Assembly (NCBI RefSeq): GCF_045679555.1
Contig: NC_092115.1
Coordinates: 40,495,728 to 40,559,727 of the forward strand
Length of the DNA stretch: 64,000 nt
Direction: 5' to 3'
Source of the DNA: Salvelinus alpinus
Lineage: Eukaryota; Chordata; Actinopteri; Salmoniformes; Salmonidae
This document shows positions 1 through 11,300 of this stretch, in pieces. Position 1 is the first letter of the stretch. Each line of letters begins with the position of its first letter. Under the pieces are notes generated by a model, which had not been told where the DNA came from, ran no database searches, and worked only from the letters and a program-made list of their open reading frames with translations. A program made the position numbers and the translations under genes.

Positions 1-30
1 AGAGGGAGCACACGTGACAGATATACTGTA

Positions 31-195
31 GGTACATAATTGTACCCCAGTTCATAACTCAGATAGTACCTTTCTTACATACTGTATAGTCCACAGGTAC
101 AAAGGTGTGTTTTTGTAAAAGGTACATTTTGCCTTTATAAGGAACCACTACATTGACAAAGCCATTTGTTCCTTGTAAGTGGCTAAAATGTATCC
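31..195. repeat. Diverged interspersed repeat, copy 1 (mate near 1021-1080)
   Basis: The stretch around 140-188 (a CATTGACAAAGCC core followed by GTTCCTTGTAAGTGG) recurs with a few mismatches at about 1032-1076 in the same orientation. Both copies lie in GTACA-rich sequence. It looks like an old interspersed repeat; no family is assigned. Confidence 0.5.
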
Positions 196-515
196 CTACC
201 ATAGACCACTTAAACTGGTACAACACTCACGGGTGACCAAAAATAACTATCTGAAGGCTACACCCCCACTAAGCCATGCCTCCAATATAATTTCCCAGTG
301 TGCCATGCCTTTTCAAGTGCATTGTAGAGTTACCCCCCATGACTGTATTTGTTAGTGACAGTGACATGGCTGTTGAATTCATTTTTTTCCAATCCTGTGG
401 CCTTCACCAAATGAGTTCCTAGGCAAATGTTATCATTAAAACTAAACTCTTTATAAGGCCTACTTTTACCATGATACAGTGGCCTGAAACTCATAGTTTA
501 CAGGCCACATGCAAG

Positions 516-685
516 CAGTGTTGCAAAATTCCGATAACTTTTCCCAAATTCCCAGATTTTCCAGAAATCCTGGTTGAAGGATACTGGATTTCTTGCTTAT
601 TCCTTCACGTTTCCAGGAATCTTACACCTGGGATTTCTGGAAAACCTGGGAATATTGGGAAAGTTACCAGGATTTTGCAACCCTA
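516..685. mobile_element. 170-bp fold-back MITE, hAT-like
   Basis: Two arms of about 65-70 bp are imperfect reverse complements of each other. The outer ends read CAGTGTTGCAAAAT on the left and, reversed, TAGGGTTGCAAAAT on the right. The 8 bp on each side (CATGCAAG at 508-515, CCTGCAAG at 686-693) match at 7 of 8 positions, as expected for a hAT target duplication. There is no coding capacity. It lies in intron 2 of the hcn2-like gene or beyond its 3' part. Confidence 0.6.
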
Positions 686-1217
686 CCTGCAAGTTACGTT
701 ATACTGGCATGCAAAGTGATGTGCAATTCCTATTGGAATCCAGCCAGAGTTAGGCTTTCCAACAGCTGGAATTTATATTCACCTGCAACCTGCATTCAGA
801 ATGACTGCCAGGGATAGGAACAATGTGAGGAGACTTCCTAAGGCATTTAAACTGGAACAATCATTTCAGTAAAGGGTAAAAAAAAATTGAAATAAATGAC
901 TGGATTAATTTAGATTTTTTTTTATTTATCTCTGTGTAGCATAAGATTAATCAATCAATGTAAATGCAAAAACACAGATATTTAAAACAATTCAAAAAAA
1001 TCTACATTATGGTACTAATTGGCCTTTTATGGCACCACCACATTGACAAAGCCGTTAGTTCCTTTTAAGTGGCAAAAACATCATTGTATCTTTTGGTGGG
1101 TACAAATATGTACCTTTCTTCAATGCATTACCGTACAGAACCATGTGAGATCACATGTGTATCTCTGAAGGTACATCATGTGCATTTTGATCTTTGTACC
1201 CCAGGGAACAATACTGT

Positions 1218-1886
1218 ACTCAAAGGAGATGATTGTGGACTACAGGAAAAATAAGACCGAGCACGCCCCCATTCTCATCAACGGGGCTGCAGTGAAAGCA
1301 GGTTGAGAGCTTCAAGTTCCTTGGTGTCCACATCACCAACAAACTGACATGGTCCAAGCACACCAAGACAGTTGTGAAGAGGGCACAACAAAACCTATTC
1401 CCCCTCAGGAGACTGAAAAGATTTGGCATGGGTCCTCAGATCCTCAAAAGGTTCTACAGCTGCACCATTGAGAGCATCCTGACTGGTTGCATCACTGCCT
1501 GGTATGGCAACTGCTCTGCCTCCGACCGCAAGGCACTATAGAGGATAGTGCGAACGGCCCAGTACATCACTGGGGCCAAACTTTCTGCCATCCAGGACCT
1601 ATATACCAGGCGGTGTCAGAGGAAGACCCTAAATTGTCCAAGACTCCAGCCACCCTTGTCATAGACTGTTCTCTCTGCTACCGCACGGAAAGAGGTACTG
1701 GAGTGCCAAGTCTAGGTCCAAGAGGCTGCTAAACAGCTTCTACCTCCAAGCCTTAAGACTCCTGAACATCTAATCAAATGGCTACCCAGACTATGTGCAT
1801 TGCCACCCCCCTCCCCCTCTTTTACACCGCTGCTACTCTCTGTTATCATCTATGCATAGTCACTTTAATAACTCTGCCTACATGTA
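1218..1886 (+). mobile_element. Non-LTR retrotransposon (LINE), ORF2 3' part, interrupted
   Basis: Translated fragments show the end of a fish LINE ORF2: a region reading FKFLGVHIT, then LTGCITAWYGNCSASDRKAL, then VRTAQYITGAKLS. Several stops and frameshifts are present. The LINE is cut at 1886 by a Tc1 element and resumes at 3496, where its 3' untranslated region continues. Pieces of the same LINE family flank the hAT-like element at 54.6-55.8 kb. The exact clade (L2, Rex or jockey-like) is not resolved. Confidence 0.75.
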
Positions 1887-3493
1887 CAGTGGGGCAAAAA
1901 AGTATTTAGTCAGCCACCAATTGTGCAAGTTCTCCCACTTAAAAAGATGAGAGAGGCCTGTAATTTTCATCATAGGTACACTTCAACTATGACAGACAAA
2001 ATGAGAAGAAAAAAAATCCAGAAAATCACATTGTAGGATTTTTTATGAATTTATTTGCAAATTATGGTGGAAAATAAGTATTTGGTCACCTACAAACAAG
2101 CAAAATTTCTGGCTCTCACAGACCTGTAACTTCTTCTTTAAGATGCTCCTCTGTCCTCCACTTGTTACCTGTATTAATGGCACCTGTTTGAACTTGTTAT
2201 CAGTATAAAAGACACCTGTCCACAACCTCAAACAGTCACACTCCAAACTCCACTATGGCCAAGACCAAAGAGCTGTCAAAGGACACCAGAAACAAAATTG
2301 TAGACCTGCACCAGGCTGGGAAGACTGAATCTGCAATAGGTAAGCAGCTTGGTTTGAAGAAATCAACTGTGGGAGCAATTATTAGGAAATGGAAGACATA
2401 CAAGACCACTGATAATCTCCCTCGATCTGGGGCTCCACGCAAGATCTCACCCCGTGGGGTCAAAATTATCACAAGAACGGTGAGCAAAAATCCCAGAACC
2501 ACACGGTGGGACCTAGTGAATGACCTGCAGAGAGCTGGGACCAAAGTAACAAAGCCTACCATCAGTAACACACTACGCCGCCAGGGACTCAAATCCTGCA
2601 GTGCCAGACGTGTCCCCCTGCTTAAGCCAGTACATGTCCAGGCCCGTCTGAAGTTTGCTAGAGAGCATTTGGATGATCCAGAAGAAGATTGGGAGAATGT
2701 CATATGGTCAGATGAAACCAAAATATAACTTTTTGGTAAAAACTCAACTCGTTGTGTTTGGAGGACAAAGAATGCTGAGTTGCATCCAAAGAACACCATA
2801 CCTACTGTGAAGCATGGGGGTGGAAACATCATGCTTTGGGGCTGTTTTTCTGCAAAGGGACCAGGGCGACTGATCCGTGTAAAGGAAAGAATGAATGGGG
2901 CCATGTATCGTGAGATTTTGAGTGAAAACCTCCTTCCATCAGCAAGGGCATTGAAGATGAAACGTGGCTGGGTCTTTCAGCATGACAATGATCCCATACA
3001 CACCGCCCGGGCAACGAAGGATTGGCTTCGTAAGAAGCATTTCAAGGTCCTGGAGTGGCCTAGCCAGTCTCCAGAACTCAACCCCATAGAAAATCTTTGG
3101 AGGGAGTTGAAAGTCCGTGTTGCCCAGCAACAGCCCCAAAACATCACTGGTCTAGAGGAGATCTGCATGGAGGAATGGGCCAAAATACCAGCAACAGTGT
3201 GTGAAAACCTTGTGAAGACTTACAGAAAACATTTGACCTCTGTCATTGCCAACAAAGGGTATATAACAAATTATTGAGATAAACGTTTGTTATTGACCAA
3301 ATACTTATTTTCCACCATAATTTGCAAATAAATTCATTAAAAATCCCACAATGTGATTTTCTGGATTTTTTTTTCTAATTTTGTCTGTCATAGTTGAAGT
3401 GTACCTATGATGAAAATTACAGGCCTCTCTCATCTTTTTAAGTGGGAGAACTTGCACAATTGGTGGCTGACTAAATACTTTTTTGCCCCACTG
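1887..3493 (+). mobile_element. Full-length Tc1-like transposon (1607 bp)
   Basis: The element begins CAGTGGGGCAAAAAAG and ends with its reverse complement, each end next to a TA (1885-1886 and 3494-3495). The terminal inverted repeats are about 200 bp and nearly identical (about 1887-2090 and 3293-3493), an IR/DR-type layout. One transposase frame lies between them. The high similarity of the two ends points to a fairly recent insertion. It is inserted in a LINE copy; joining 1886 to 3496 restores a continuous LINE 3' end. Confidence 0.93.
2255..3277 (+). pseudogene. Tc1 transposase, one premature stop
   Basis: This is a 340-codon frame that is open except for one TAA at 2726-2728, inside the segment after SDETKI where related copies have glutamate. 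The N-terminal paired-like helix-turn-helix DNA-binding region covers residues 1-110 (for example [20 protein letters not shown]). The DDE catalytic core follows, with aspartate in WSDETK, aspartate in QHDNDP and glutamate in LNPIENLW all present. Length and start (MAKTKELS) match full Tc1-like transposases of about 340 aa. No frameshift was seen, so a single nonsense change separates this copy from an open gene. Such an enzyme would bind the terminal repeats and cut and paste at TA sites. Confidence 0.9.
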
Positions 3494-3495
3494 TA

Positions 3496-3750
3496 CATAT
3501 TACCTCAACTAACCGGCGCCCCCGCACTTTCACTCTTTACTGGTACCCCCCGTATATATAGTCTCGCTATTGTTATTTTACTGCTGCTCTTTAATTACTT
3601 GTTACTTTTATTTCTTATTCTTATCCATATTTTTTTTAATTGCATTGTTTGGTTAGGGGCTCATAAGTAAGCATTTCACTGTAAGGTTGTATTCGGCGCA
3701 TATGCTAATAAAATGCTAATAAAAATGTGATTTGATTTGATTTCTAAGAG
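3496..3750 (+). mobile_element. LINE 3' end, continuation after the Tc1 insertion
   Basis: The 3' untranslated tail of the LINE begun at 1218 reads through TACCTCAACTAACCGG and ends in a tandem GATTT-type tail near 3728-3742. Similar tails in the opposite orientation occur at about 29072 and 36334. Confidence 0.7.
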
Positions 3751-5568
3751 TACGGTACCAGAGCCATATTAACAGTATACAGAGTTCTGCTAACTCGGTT
3801 TAAGATATATAGGATCCGTACGAGCAGCATGTTGGCACCCACAGGTACCAAGACCATTACATTCTACAGAGAATGCAGATTAGAATGCTACTTTAATGGA
3901 ACGTTTGGTGCCAACATGTAACTGATTGGCAAACTGTACGGCTCTGTTAGGTTCTAATTTTGAGTAAATAACTCACGGACACTAGAGAAGCTTAACCAAC
4001 ACAGCTGTCACTCAGACAAAAAAAACATTTCACACGAGCACTGATATTTAACCCTTTCTTTTAAGCTGAGTCTCCTCCTCCACAACTGAACAGCCAATGC
4101 ATCTCTGTTGCTAGACAGAACCTTAGTGATATCTGTTCTTCCTCACATCATCGAACCTGACCCTCTACCCCAAAGTGATCACTCCTCCCCAACTCAAGGC
4201 TGTCATGGTTATTGATACCAAACCGTGTCTCTTCTCCTCCCAGAGGATCCCTGATGGCTAACAATAACATATCCTGACATAATGTAAACGTTATACATTA
4301 CCCTCTCTCCCTCAGTGACAGTTGTTAGTTTCTAAGATCTCCACCCGTCTCTCCTTATCAAATACCTGCCACATGTAATCACTTTCCTGCACTCAACACA
4401 TTCCAAGCTTAGTTGCACAGACGACATACCTTCCTCCTGTAACCATTAACTTCTGGTGTAGACCCTCTAAACCTCAGCACTCCATCAGCGACATGAATAA
4501 GTATATTTTCATATTCTCAGAACCCAACAACTCTAATCAGCACCATGGACAGCATCACGGTTCTTACTGACCGTAAACAGACAACCAAAGGGAAGCAGTA
4601 ATAGAAAACAGTTTGAGGCGTATTCTCAGCGCTTCTGTGTGAAAATGTAATCACTAGAATGACTTATTCCTTGAGGCCCTCCAGTCTTTATTGTGTAAAA
4701 CAATAAACACTCACGTAATCAATTGGACAAGTGAATAACAACAACAAAAGCAAAAACAAACCTGCTACTACCACAGAACAAAGAGTTATGTCGCCATGGC
4801 AATTCTCATTAGTAGAGAGTACAGCGTAAGTTAAGGGCACACCATTCAACCCTAAACAGTGGAGAGGGACTGTCAACACTTCCTCTCCAAACTCCACTCT
4901 ATGGCCTTGTTCAAACACTCAAAGCAGGCATCCTTCTTTCATTCCATCATTCCTGTACAAACACTACATACAAGCATTTTTCCTTCATTCCTTCTATGCC
5001 TCCTTGTTTGACGTTATGAATACGAGCGAGAGGGTGGAGAGATCTTGAACTCAGTTATCCAACTACATACAGATCAGTGATTATCAAAAGGAAGGATGCA
5101 ATTTAGGAAGTATTCAAATATGGCATCTGAGGGATAGATCTGCCAGTCATTCAGGATCTGCCAACTGCTCCATCCGTCCATCTGACTGCTGTCTACTTGT
5201 CTGCCTGTCTATGCCTGTTTAACACCAACCCATCTCAGCGCTTCTCTTCCATGCATGCCAAGTATCCTCCTCTAACCATCATGCACCGCTCTGTGTGTTT
5301 GTCACATCATGTCTCCAGAAATCCAATTAGCCAAAGGCAAGGGGCACAAACAGGGCCCGGTGCATCCACCATCCACACCACTGCAAAATGCCAGCTAGCG
5401 CCCGATGCCTGGCCTGCCAATACTTTCATAAGAGAAAAGTTTGAATGATCCCATTATCCCCATCAGACCTTATGTGGCATCGATGTGAGATGAGGGATAG
5501 ATAGACGGACCAAGGCCCCTCCAAGAGAACACAGTAGCGGGGGGAAAATGAATAGAGCAGAGGTATAT
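3751..5568. other. Non-coding, nothing recognised
   Basis: Probably intron of the hcn2-like gene. No exon of an HCN channel (pore, C-linker or cyclic-nucleotide-binding segments) was found on either strand here. Short open frames carry no recognisable motif. Confidence 0.5.
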
Positions 5569-5590
5569 TAGGCTACCTGCCACAGGGAGC

Positions 5591-5775
5591 GGCAGGTAGC
5601 CTAGTGGTTAGAGCGTTGGACTTGTAACCGAAAGGTTGCAAGATCGAATCCCCAAGCTGACAAGGTAATAATCTGTCGTTCTGCCCCTGAACAAGGCAGT
5701 TAGCCCATTGTTCCTAGGCCATCATTGAAAATAAGAATTTATTCTTAACTGACTTGCGTAGTTAATTAAAGGTAG
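5591..5775 (+). mobile_element. tRNA-derived SINE (salmonid HpaI-like group)
   Basis: The head resembles a tRNA gene with pol III boxes: A-box-like AGTGGTTAGAGCGTTGG and B-box-like GGTTGCAAGATCGAATCC. The body follows, and the tail reads TTCTTAACTGACTTGCGTAG then TTAATTAAAGG. It is preceded by a 12-bp inverted copy of its own first bases (5570-5581). It is not a functional tRNA because the 3' acceptor arm is absent. Confidence 0.8.
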
Positions 5776-6509
5776 AATATATTTTTTTTTAAATATTGTA
5801 GATGAACGAATAACTAGTAATGGCCAAAGGACAAACCAACCAATCAAGTACCATCCGAAGCTAACAAAGAGACAGAAAATGAATGGTGACACAATTAAAG
5901 GCGAACCTACGAGGAACGCTAGCCTAGCTGAATTATAATAATAATAACAATTAGCCAGATATATAATCATAGTGAGCACCCCCTCCAGTGTGCCATATTA
6001 CCACCCCACCTGCTCCTCCTCGGCCTCTTCATTTATTAACTGTGTTTGCCTCTTCTAAAATGTTTCTTATCAAGATGAGCAGAAGCCTTCTGGGAGTCGC
6101 GGGTCAAACGGTGAGACAGCGACGGCACTGATGGTGATTAGGATGCAAAGTGTGTTTTAAAGTTTAAACCCTCCTGCCAACAACAACACACAGGTCGAGA
6201 ACAGCAAAGTAAACCTCCTGGCCCTCGACAAACGACTAGGAACAAACACAGACAGGGCTGGGTCCAGACTGAACGTCTGTTTCACAGCTTATTGGTTGTC
6301 AGCCAACAACTAAAGTTCTTAGATGGAACTCGGTGACCTGACGGCACTTAGACCAAAGCTCTGCTTTGATATTAATCTATAAAGAAGTCCAAATGGATGG
6401 GGGACCAAGAGGTCCTGGGTACAGAACAGTGTGGTGTACCTGTCAAATATTTCATGCTTGGCAGAGCATTCTATGATTTTCCACCTAGACAACTTGTCTG
6501 GACAACCTG

Positions 6510-6625
6510 TCACACTATTCACTACCCCTCACTACCCAATTCACTATCCCTCACTACCCAACTTACTACCCACAATTCACTAACCATCACTACCCAAAAT
6601 CACTGCCTAAAATTCCCTACCCACT
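6510..6625. repeat. Degenerate tandem repeat, unit like TCACTACCCA
   Basis: The unit (CACTACCC, CACTATCC, TACTACCC, CACTAACC and similar) recurs about ten times with drift, giving a short impure minisatellite in hcn2 intron 2. Confidence 0.6.
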
Positions 6626-6932
6626 TTCATTACGATCATCAGCATTAGCACGATCCTGGCTCTTAGACTACTTCCTCCGTGACAATAGCCACTTGTCCTC
6701 TTTAGCCTGGCCATCTAGTGACTACCCTGAACCCATGGGTCACGTAAGGATGTTAGCCTACTTTCTCCCAAGGGTAACTACACATTAGTAGTGGGTGAGG
6801 TGAGTTGACCACTGTGCAATGTAAAAGCACTTTACATCTAGAGTAAAGCACTTTAGACCTACAGTGGAAAGTGTGGTAAACATTTTTTTAATCCAATCCA
6901 TTATCATTGGGAACTTGCGTGATGGTGCTATG

Positions 6933-6993
6933 AGCATTGTATAGAAGCAATTTGCAGAAGATGAGCTTCTGCAAATTGCTTCTATACAATGCT
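6933..6993. repeat. Perfect 28-bp inverted repeat with 5-nt loop
   Basis: The left arm 6933-6960 begins AGCATTGTATAGAAGC. The right arm 6966-6993 is its exact reverse complement. The loop is ATGAG (6961-6965). It does not match the ends of the transposon families seen in this window. Confidence 0.85.
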
Positions 6994-7381
6994 GTCCTAC
7001 CTCCCTACTGTACCTTCTCTCTGACAATACGTGTACTTTTCTAGCATAGCCATGTAGCTTTCTAGCATAGTTATCTATGGTGACTATCCTAAACCATGTA
7101 TTATGTAGCCACGATGCTGTGAGTGGGTACTACACATTAGTAGTGGATGAGATGAGTTTCCATCTTACAAGCTCCAGGAGAATGGTACTATGTGTATACT
7201 ATAGTTATCATCCTTTCTCCTATCATCAGGACAATAAATAGTTGATGAGGCTAGTTTGAGTTCCAGCCCCTTTCAAGTTCTTTGAGAACTATTGTGAAAA
7301 GTGACGAATAGATGCAATTCATTATGATAATTATTATAGGCCATGAAGCATTTCGGGGGGCTGTGTGGAGTGTTGTCCTAC

Positions 7382-7805
7382 CTCTTCCCACTGGTGGATG
7401 TAGCGGATGAGCCGGGACAACCTCAGCAGCCTCAGTAGGCTAAGGATCTTAGTGAATCGTACGATCCTCAGGGCCCTGGCCGTCTTATACATCTCAGAGT
7501 CGATCCCCTTCTCCACGATCAGGAAGATATAATCCACGGGGATTGAGGAGACAAAGTCCACGATGAACCAGGTCTTCAGGTACGTCTTCTTGATGGTCTT
7601 GGGGTCCAGGATGATGTCGGAGTTGTCCTCGATAATGATGCCTGTGCGGAAGTTGAGGACCAGGTCCATGAGGAAGAAGGTGTCGGAGATGACGTTAAAG
7701 ATGATCCAAGGGGTGGTTGTCCCGTCGTTGAAGAAGGTGATGCCCACCGGGATGATGATCAGGTTACCCACCATGAAGAGAAGCATTGTGAAATCCCAGT
7801 AGAAC
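7382..7805 (-). CDS. hcn2: HCN channel, exon 2 (S1-S4 voltage sensor)
   Basis: This 424-bp exon supplies residues 392-533 of the channel begun at 14135. The acceptor is TTCTCCAG at 7806-7813 and the donor is GTAGGA at 7376-7381; the first base completes the arginine codon shared with exon 1. Visible in order are S1 ([20 protein letters not shown], about 394-413), S2 (about 424-446), S3 ([20 protein letters not shown], about 470-489) and S4 with regularly spaced arginines and lysines ([18 protein letters not shown]). It ends RYIHQWEE, where vertebrate HCN exon 2 ends. The [10 protein letters not shown] and IVEKGIDSE segments fit HCN2 better than HCN1 or HCN4. The protein is a hyperpolarisation-activated Na+/K+ channel of the plasma membrane. 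Pore, C-linker and cAMP-binding domain are encoded beyond the left edge. Confidence 0.95.
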
Positions 7806-8103
7806 CTGGAGAAAGAGAAAGGGAGCGAGAGAGAGAGAGGGGAGAGTTTGTGTGTGTGTGTTCGTGCGTGTGTGCGTGAGGGAGTGAGTGGATTTGTGTG
7901 TGGATGAGGGAAAGGTAAAAGCGAGAGGGAGAGGTGGAGGAAAAGGATAGAATGGAGGACAAAAGCAGAGTGATAGAGGCAAGAGAGGGAAATGGACAGG
8001 CACTGGAGACTTTCTAACAAAAACTGGTGAGTGTGTAAGCAAACTACAAAGACCTACAATATGTTAGGCTGAAGGGTTATGTTAAGCTAATTAATATTGA
8101 TTG

Positions 8104-8500
8104 TGACTAACAGTTAGTGCATTCGTCTTAAGATTAGACAACCACATATCACAGTAAGTACATTCTTCCTGAATAAAGTAGTTACCAGCAAAGTCAGTGT
8201 TAGTAGGAAAGGACAAATGCAATTTTATTTTATTTATGTTTTTATAGGGTGGGGGATAAGACTGAGATGTCTTATTACAGATACTCTTTGAAGAGGTAGG
8301 GTTTCAGATGTTTTGGGAAGATGGGCAGGAACTCTGCTGTTCTAGCTTCAGGGGGAAGCTCGTTCCACCACTGGGGTGTCAGGACAGAGAAGAGCTTTGA
8401 CTGGGCTGAGCGGGAGCTGACCCTCAGTGGGGGTGGGACGGCCAAGAGACCAGAGGTGGCAGAGCGGAGTGCTCAGGTTGGGGTATAGGATTGAAGCATA
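8104..8500 (-). mobile_element. L2-like LINE 3' fragment, minus strand
   Basis: Read on the minus strand, the segment encodes the end of an L2-type ORF2 (SAQSKALLCPDTPVVERASP in one frame, matching the APQWWN region in another). It carries the same GTGCATTCGTCTTAAG tail seen reversed at about 19076-19091. It overlaps hcn2 intron 1 and is broken by stops. Confidence 0.7.
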
Positions 8501-8612
8501 ACCTGAAGGAATATGAAAATTAATGATTGATGAATGAGAATGAGCATTGTTGTTGTCAATCATTGTTTTAGTACACCTCCAATGTAGAAAATACATTATA
8601 TATACAGAAGTA

Positions 8613-10102
8613 AACTCAGCGAAAAAAGATATGTCCCTTTTTCAGGACCCTATCGATCAAAGATAATTTGTAAACATCCAAATAACTTCACAGATCTTCA
8701 TTGTAAAGGGTTTAAACACTGTTTCCCATGCTTGTTCAATAAACCATGAACAATTAATGAACATGCACCTGTGGAACGGTCGTTAAGACACTAACAGCTT
8801 ACAGACGGTAGGCAATTAAGGTCCCAGTTATGAAAACTTAGGACACTAAAGAGGTCTTTCTACTGACTCTGAAAAACACCAAAAGAAAGATGCCCAGGGT
8901 CCCTGCTCATCTGCGTGAACGTGCCTTAGGCATGCTGCCAGGAGGCATGAGGACTGCAGATGTGGCCAGGACAATAAATTGCAATGTCCGTACTGTGAGA
9001 CACCTAAGACAGCGCTACAAGGAGACAGGACAGACAGCTGATCATCCTCGCAGTGGCAGACCACATGTAACAACATCTGCACAGGATCGGTATATCCGAA
9101 CATCACACCTGCGGGACATGTACAGGATGGCAGCAACAACTGCCCGAGTTACATGAGGAATGCACAATCCCTCCATCAGTGCTCAGACTGTCCGCAATAA
9201 GCTGAGAGAGGCTGGACTCAGGGCTTATAGGCCTGTTGTAAGGCAGGTCCTCACCAGATATCACTGGCAACAATGGTGGGTTTGTGCCTATGGGCACAAA
9301 CCCACCGTCGCTGGACCAGACAGGACTGGCATAAAATGCTCTTCACTGACGAGTCGTGGTTTTGTCTCACCAGGGGTGATAGTCGGATTCGCGTTTATCG
9401 TCAAAGGAATGAGCGTTACACCGAGGCCTGTACTCTGGAGCGAGATTGGTTTGGAGGTGGAGGGTACGTCATGGTCTGGGGCGGTGTGTCACAGCATCAT
9501 TGGACTGAGCATGTTGTCATTGCAGGAAATCTCCACGCTGTGCGTTAAAGGGAAGACATCCTCCTCCCTTATGTGGTACTCTTCCTGCAGGCTCATCCTG
9601 ACATGACCCTCATACCACCAGCCATACTGCTCGTTCTGTACGTGATTTCCTGCAAGACAGGAATGTCAGTGTTCTGCCATGGTCAGCGAAGAGCCCGAAT
9701 CTCTATCCCATTGAGCACGTCTGGGACCTCTTGGATCGGAGGGTGAGGGCTAGGGCCATTCCTGCCAGAATGTCTGGGAACTTGCAGGTGCCTTGGTGGA
9801 AGAGTGGGGTAACATCTCACAGCAAGAACTGGCAAATCTGGTGCAGTCCATGAGAAAGGAGATGCACTGCAGTGCTTAATGCAGCTGGTGGCCACACCAG
9901 ATACTGACTGTTACTTGATTTTGAACCCCCCTTTGTTCAGGGACACATAATTTCATTTCTGTTAGTCACATTTCTGTGGAACTTGTTCAGTTTATGTCTC
10001 AGTTGTTGAATCTTGTTATATTCATACAAATACTTACACATGTTAAGTTTGTTGAAAATAAACGCAGTTGACAGTGAGATAACGTTTCTTTTTTGCTGAG
10101 TT
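8613..10102 (+). mobile_element. Tc1-like transposon nested in another Tc1 element
   Basis: The ends are AACTCAGCGAAAAAAG on the left and CTTTTTTGCTGAGTT on the right, each beside TA (8611-8612 and 10103-10104). The outer flanks join to the body of a second Tc1 family starting TGTGGACACC at 10105, so the copy sits inside the left terminal repeat of that element. It lies in hcn2 intron 1. Confidence 0.85.
8890..9880 (+). pseudogene. Degenerate Tc1 transposase of the inner element
   Basis: It starts MPRVPAHLRERALGML and has a recognisable N-terminal helix-turn-helix (MRTADVARTINCNVRTVRHL), then SGRPHVTT. A TGA follows ARVT near 9154. The frame shifts near 9275-9306, where a 14-bp palindrome has been created. 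The catalytic core appears in another frame (FTDESWFCLT, then GGGYVMVWGGVS) and is stopped at 9546. It cannot make an enzyme. Confidence 0.85.
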
Positions 10103-11300
10103 TATGTGGACACCACTTCAAATGAGTGGATTCGGCTATTTCATCCACACCCGTTGCTGACAGGTGTATAAAATCGAGCACACAGCCATGCAATCTCCAT
10201 AGACAAACATTGGCAGTAGAATGGCCTTACTGAAGAGCTCAGTGACATTCAACTTGGCACCGTCATAGGATGCCACCTTTCCAACAAGTCAGTTCGTCAC
10301 ATGTCTGCCCTGCTAGAGCTGCTCAACTGTAAATGCTGTTATTGTGACGTGGAAACGTCTAGGAGCAACAACGGCTCATCCCCGAAGTGGTAGGCCACAC
10401 ACGCTTACAGAACAGGACCGCCGAGTGCTGAAGCGCGTAAAAATTGTATGTCCTCAGTTGCAGCACTCACCACTGAGTTCCAAACTGCCTCTGGAAGCAA
10501 CGTTAGCACAATAACTGTGCACCGGGAACTTCATGAAATGGGTTTACATGGCTGAGCAGCCTCACACAAGCCTAAGATCCCCATGCGCAATTTCAAGCGT
10601 TGGCTGGAGTGTTGTAAAGCTTGCTGCCAATGGACTCTGGAGCAGTGGAAACACGTTCTCTGGAGTGATGAATCACGCTTCACCATCTGGCAGTCCGACG
10701 GACGAATCTGGGTTTGGCGGATGCCAGGAGAACGCTATCTACCCAAATGCATAGTGCCAACTGTCAAGTTTGGTGGAGGAATAATAGTCTGGGGCTGTTT
10801 TTCATGGTTCTAGATAAGTCCCGTAGTTCCAGTGAAGGGAAATATTAACACTATAGCATACAATAACATTCTAGACGATTCTGTACTTCCAACTTTGTGG
10901 CAACAGTTTGGGGAAGGCCCTTTCCTGTTTCAGCATGACAATGCCCTCGTGCACTAAGCAAGGTCCATACAGAAATGGTTTGTCGAGATCGGTGTGGAAG
11001 AACTTGACTGGCCTGCACAGAGACCTGACCTCAACCTCATCAAACACCTTTGGGATGAATTGGAACGCCGACTGTGAGCCAGGCCTAATCGGCCGACATC
11101 AATGCCCGACCTCACTAATGCTCTTATGGCTGAATGGAAGTAAGTTCCCGCAGAAATGTTCCAACATCTAGTGGAAAGCTTTCCTAGAAGAGTGGAGGCT
11201 GTTATAGCAGGAAAGAGGGGACCAACTCTATATTATTGCCCATGACATTGGAATGAGATGTTCGATGAGCAGGTGTCCACATACTTTTGGCCATGTAGTG
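10103..11300 (+). mobile_element. Tc1-like transposon, host of the inner insertion
   Basis: The right end reads GTGTCCACATACTTTTGGCC then ATGTAGTG beside TA at 11301-11302. The left part starts TGTGGACACC directly after the inner element; the outermost left bases survive only partly before 8611 (TATATACAGAAG). The terminal repeat family is distinct from the others in the window. Confidence 0.8.
10221..11171 (+). pseudogene. Degenerate Tc1 transposase of the outer element
   Basis: The reading frame starts near MALLKSSVTF and is broken repeatedly. The clearest piece (10583-10813) shows the first catalytic aspartate region ([13 protein letters not shown]) and [13 protein letters not shown], followed by a stop. 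The second aspartate (FQHDNA region, about 10930) and the RPDLN motif lie in other frames. It is non-functional. Confidence 0.8.

Noticed and set aside
2236-2904. A 222-codon minus-strand frame over the Tc1 element
   Set aside because: It is antisense to a clear transposase and shows no domain.
5598-5670. A possible tRNA gene
   Set aside because: The A and B boxes belong to a SINE head, followed by SINE body and tail, with no acceptor-stem pairing.
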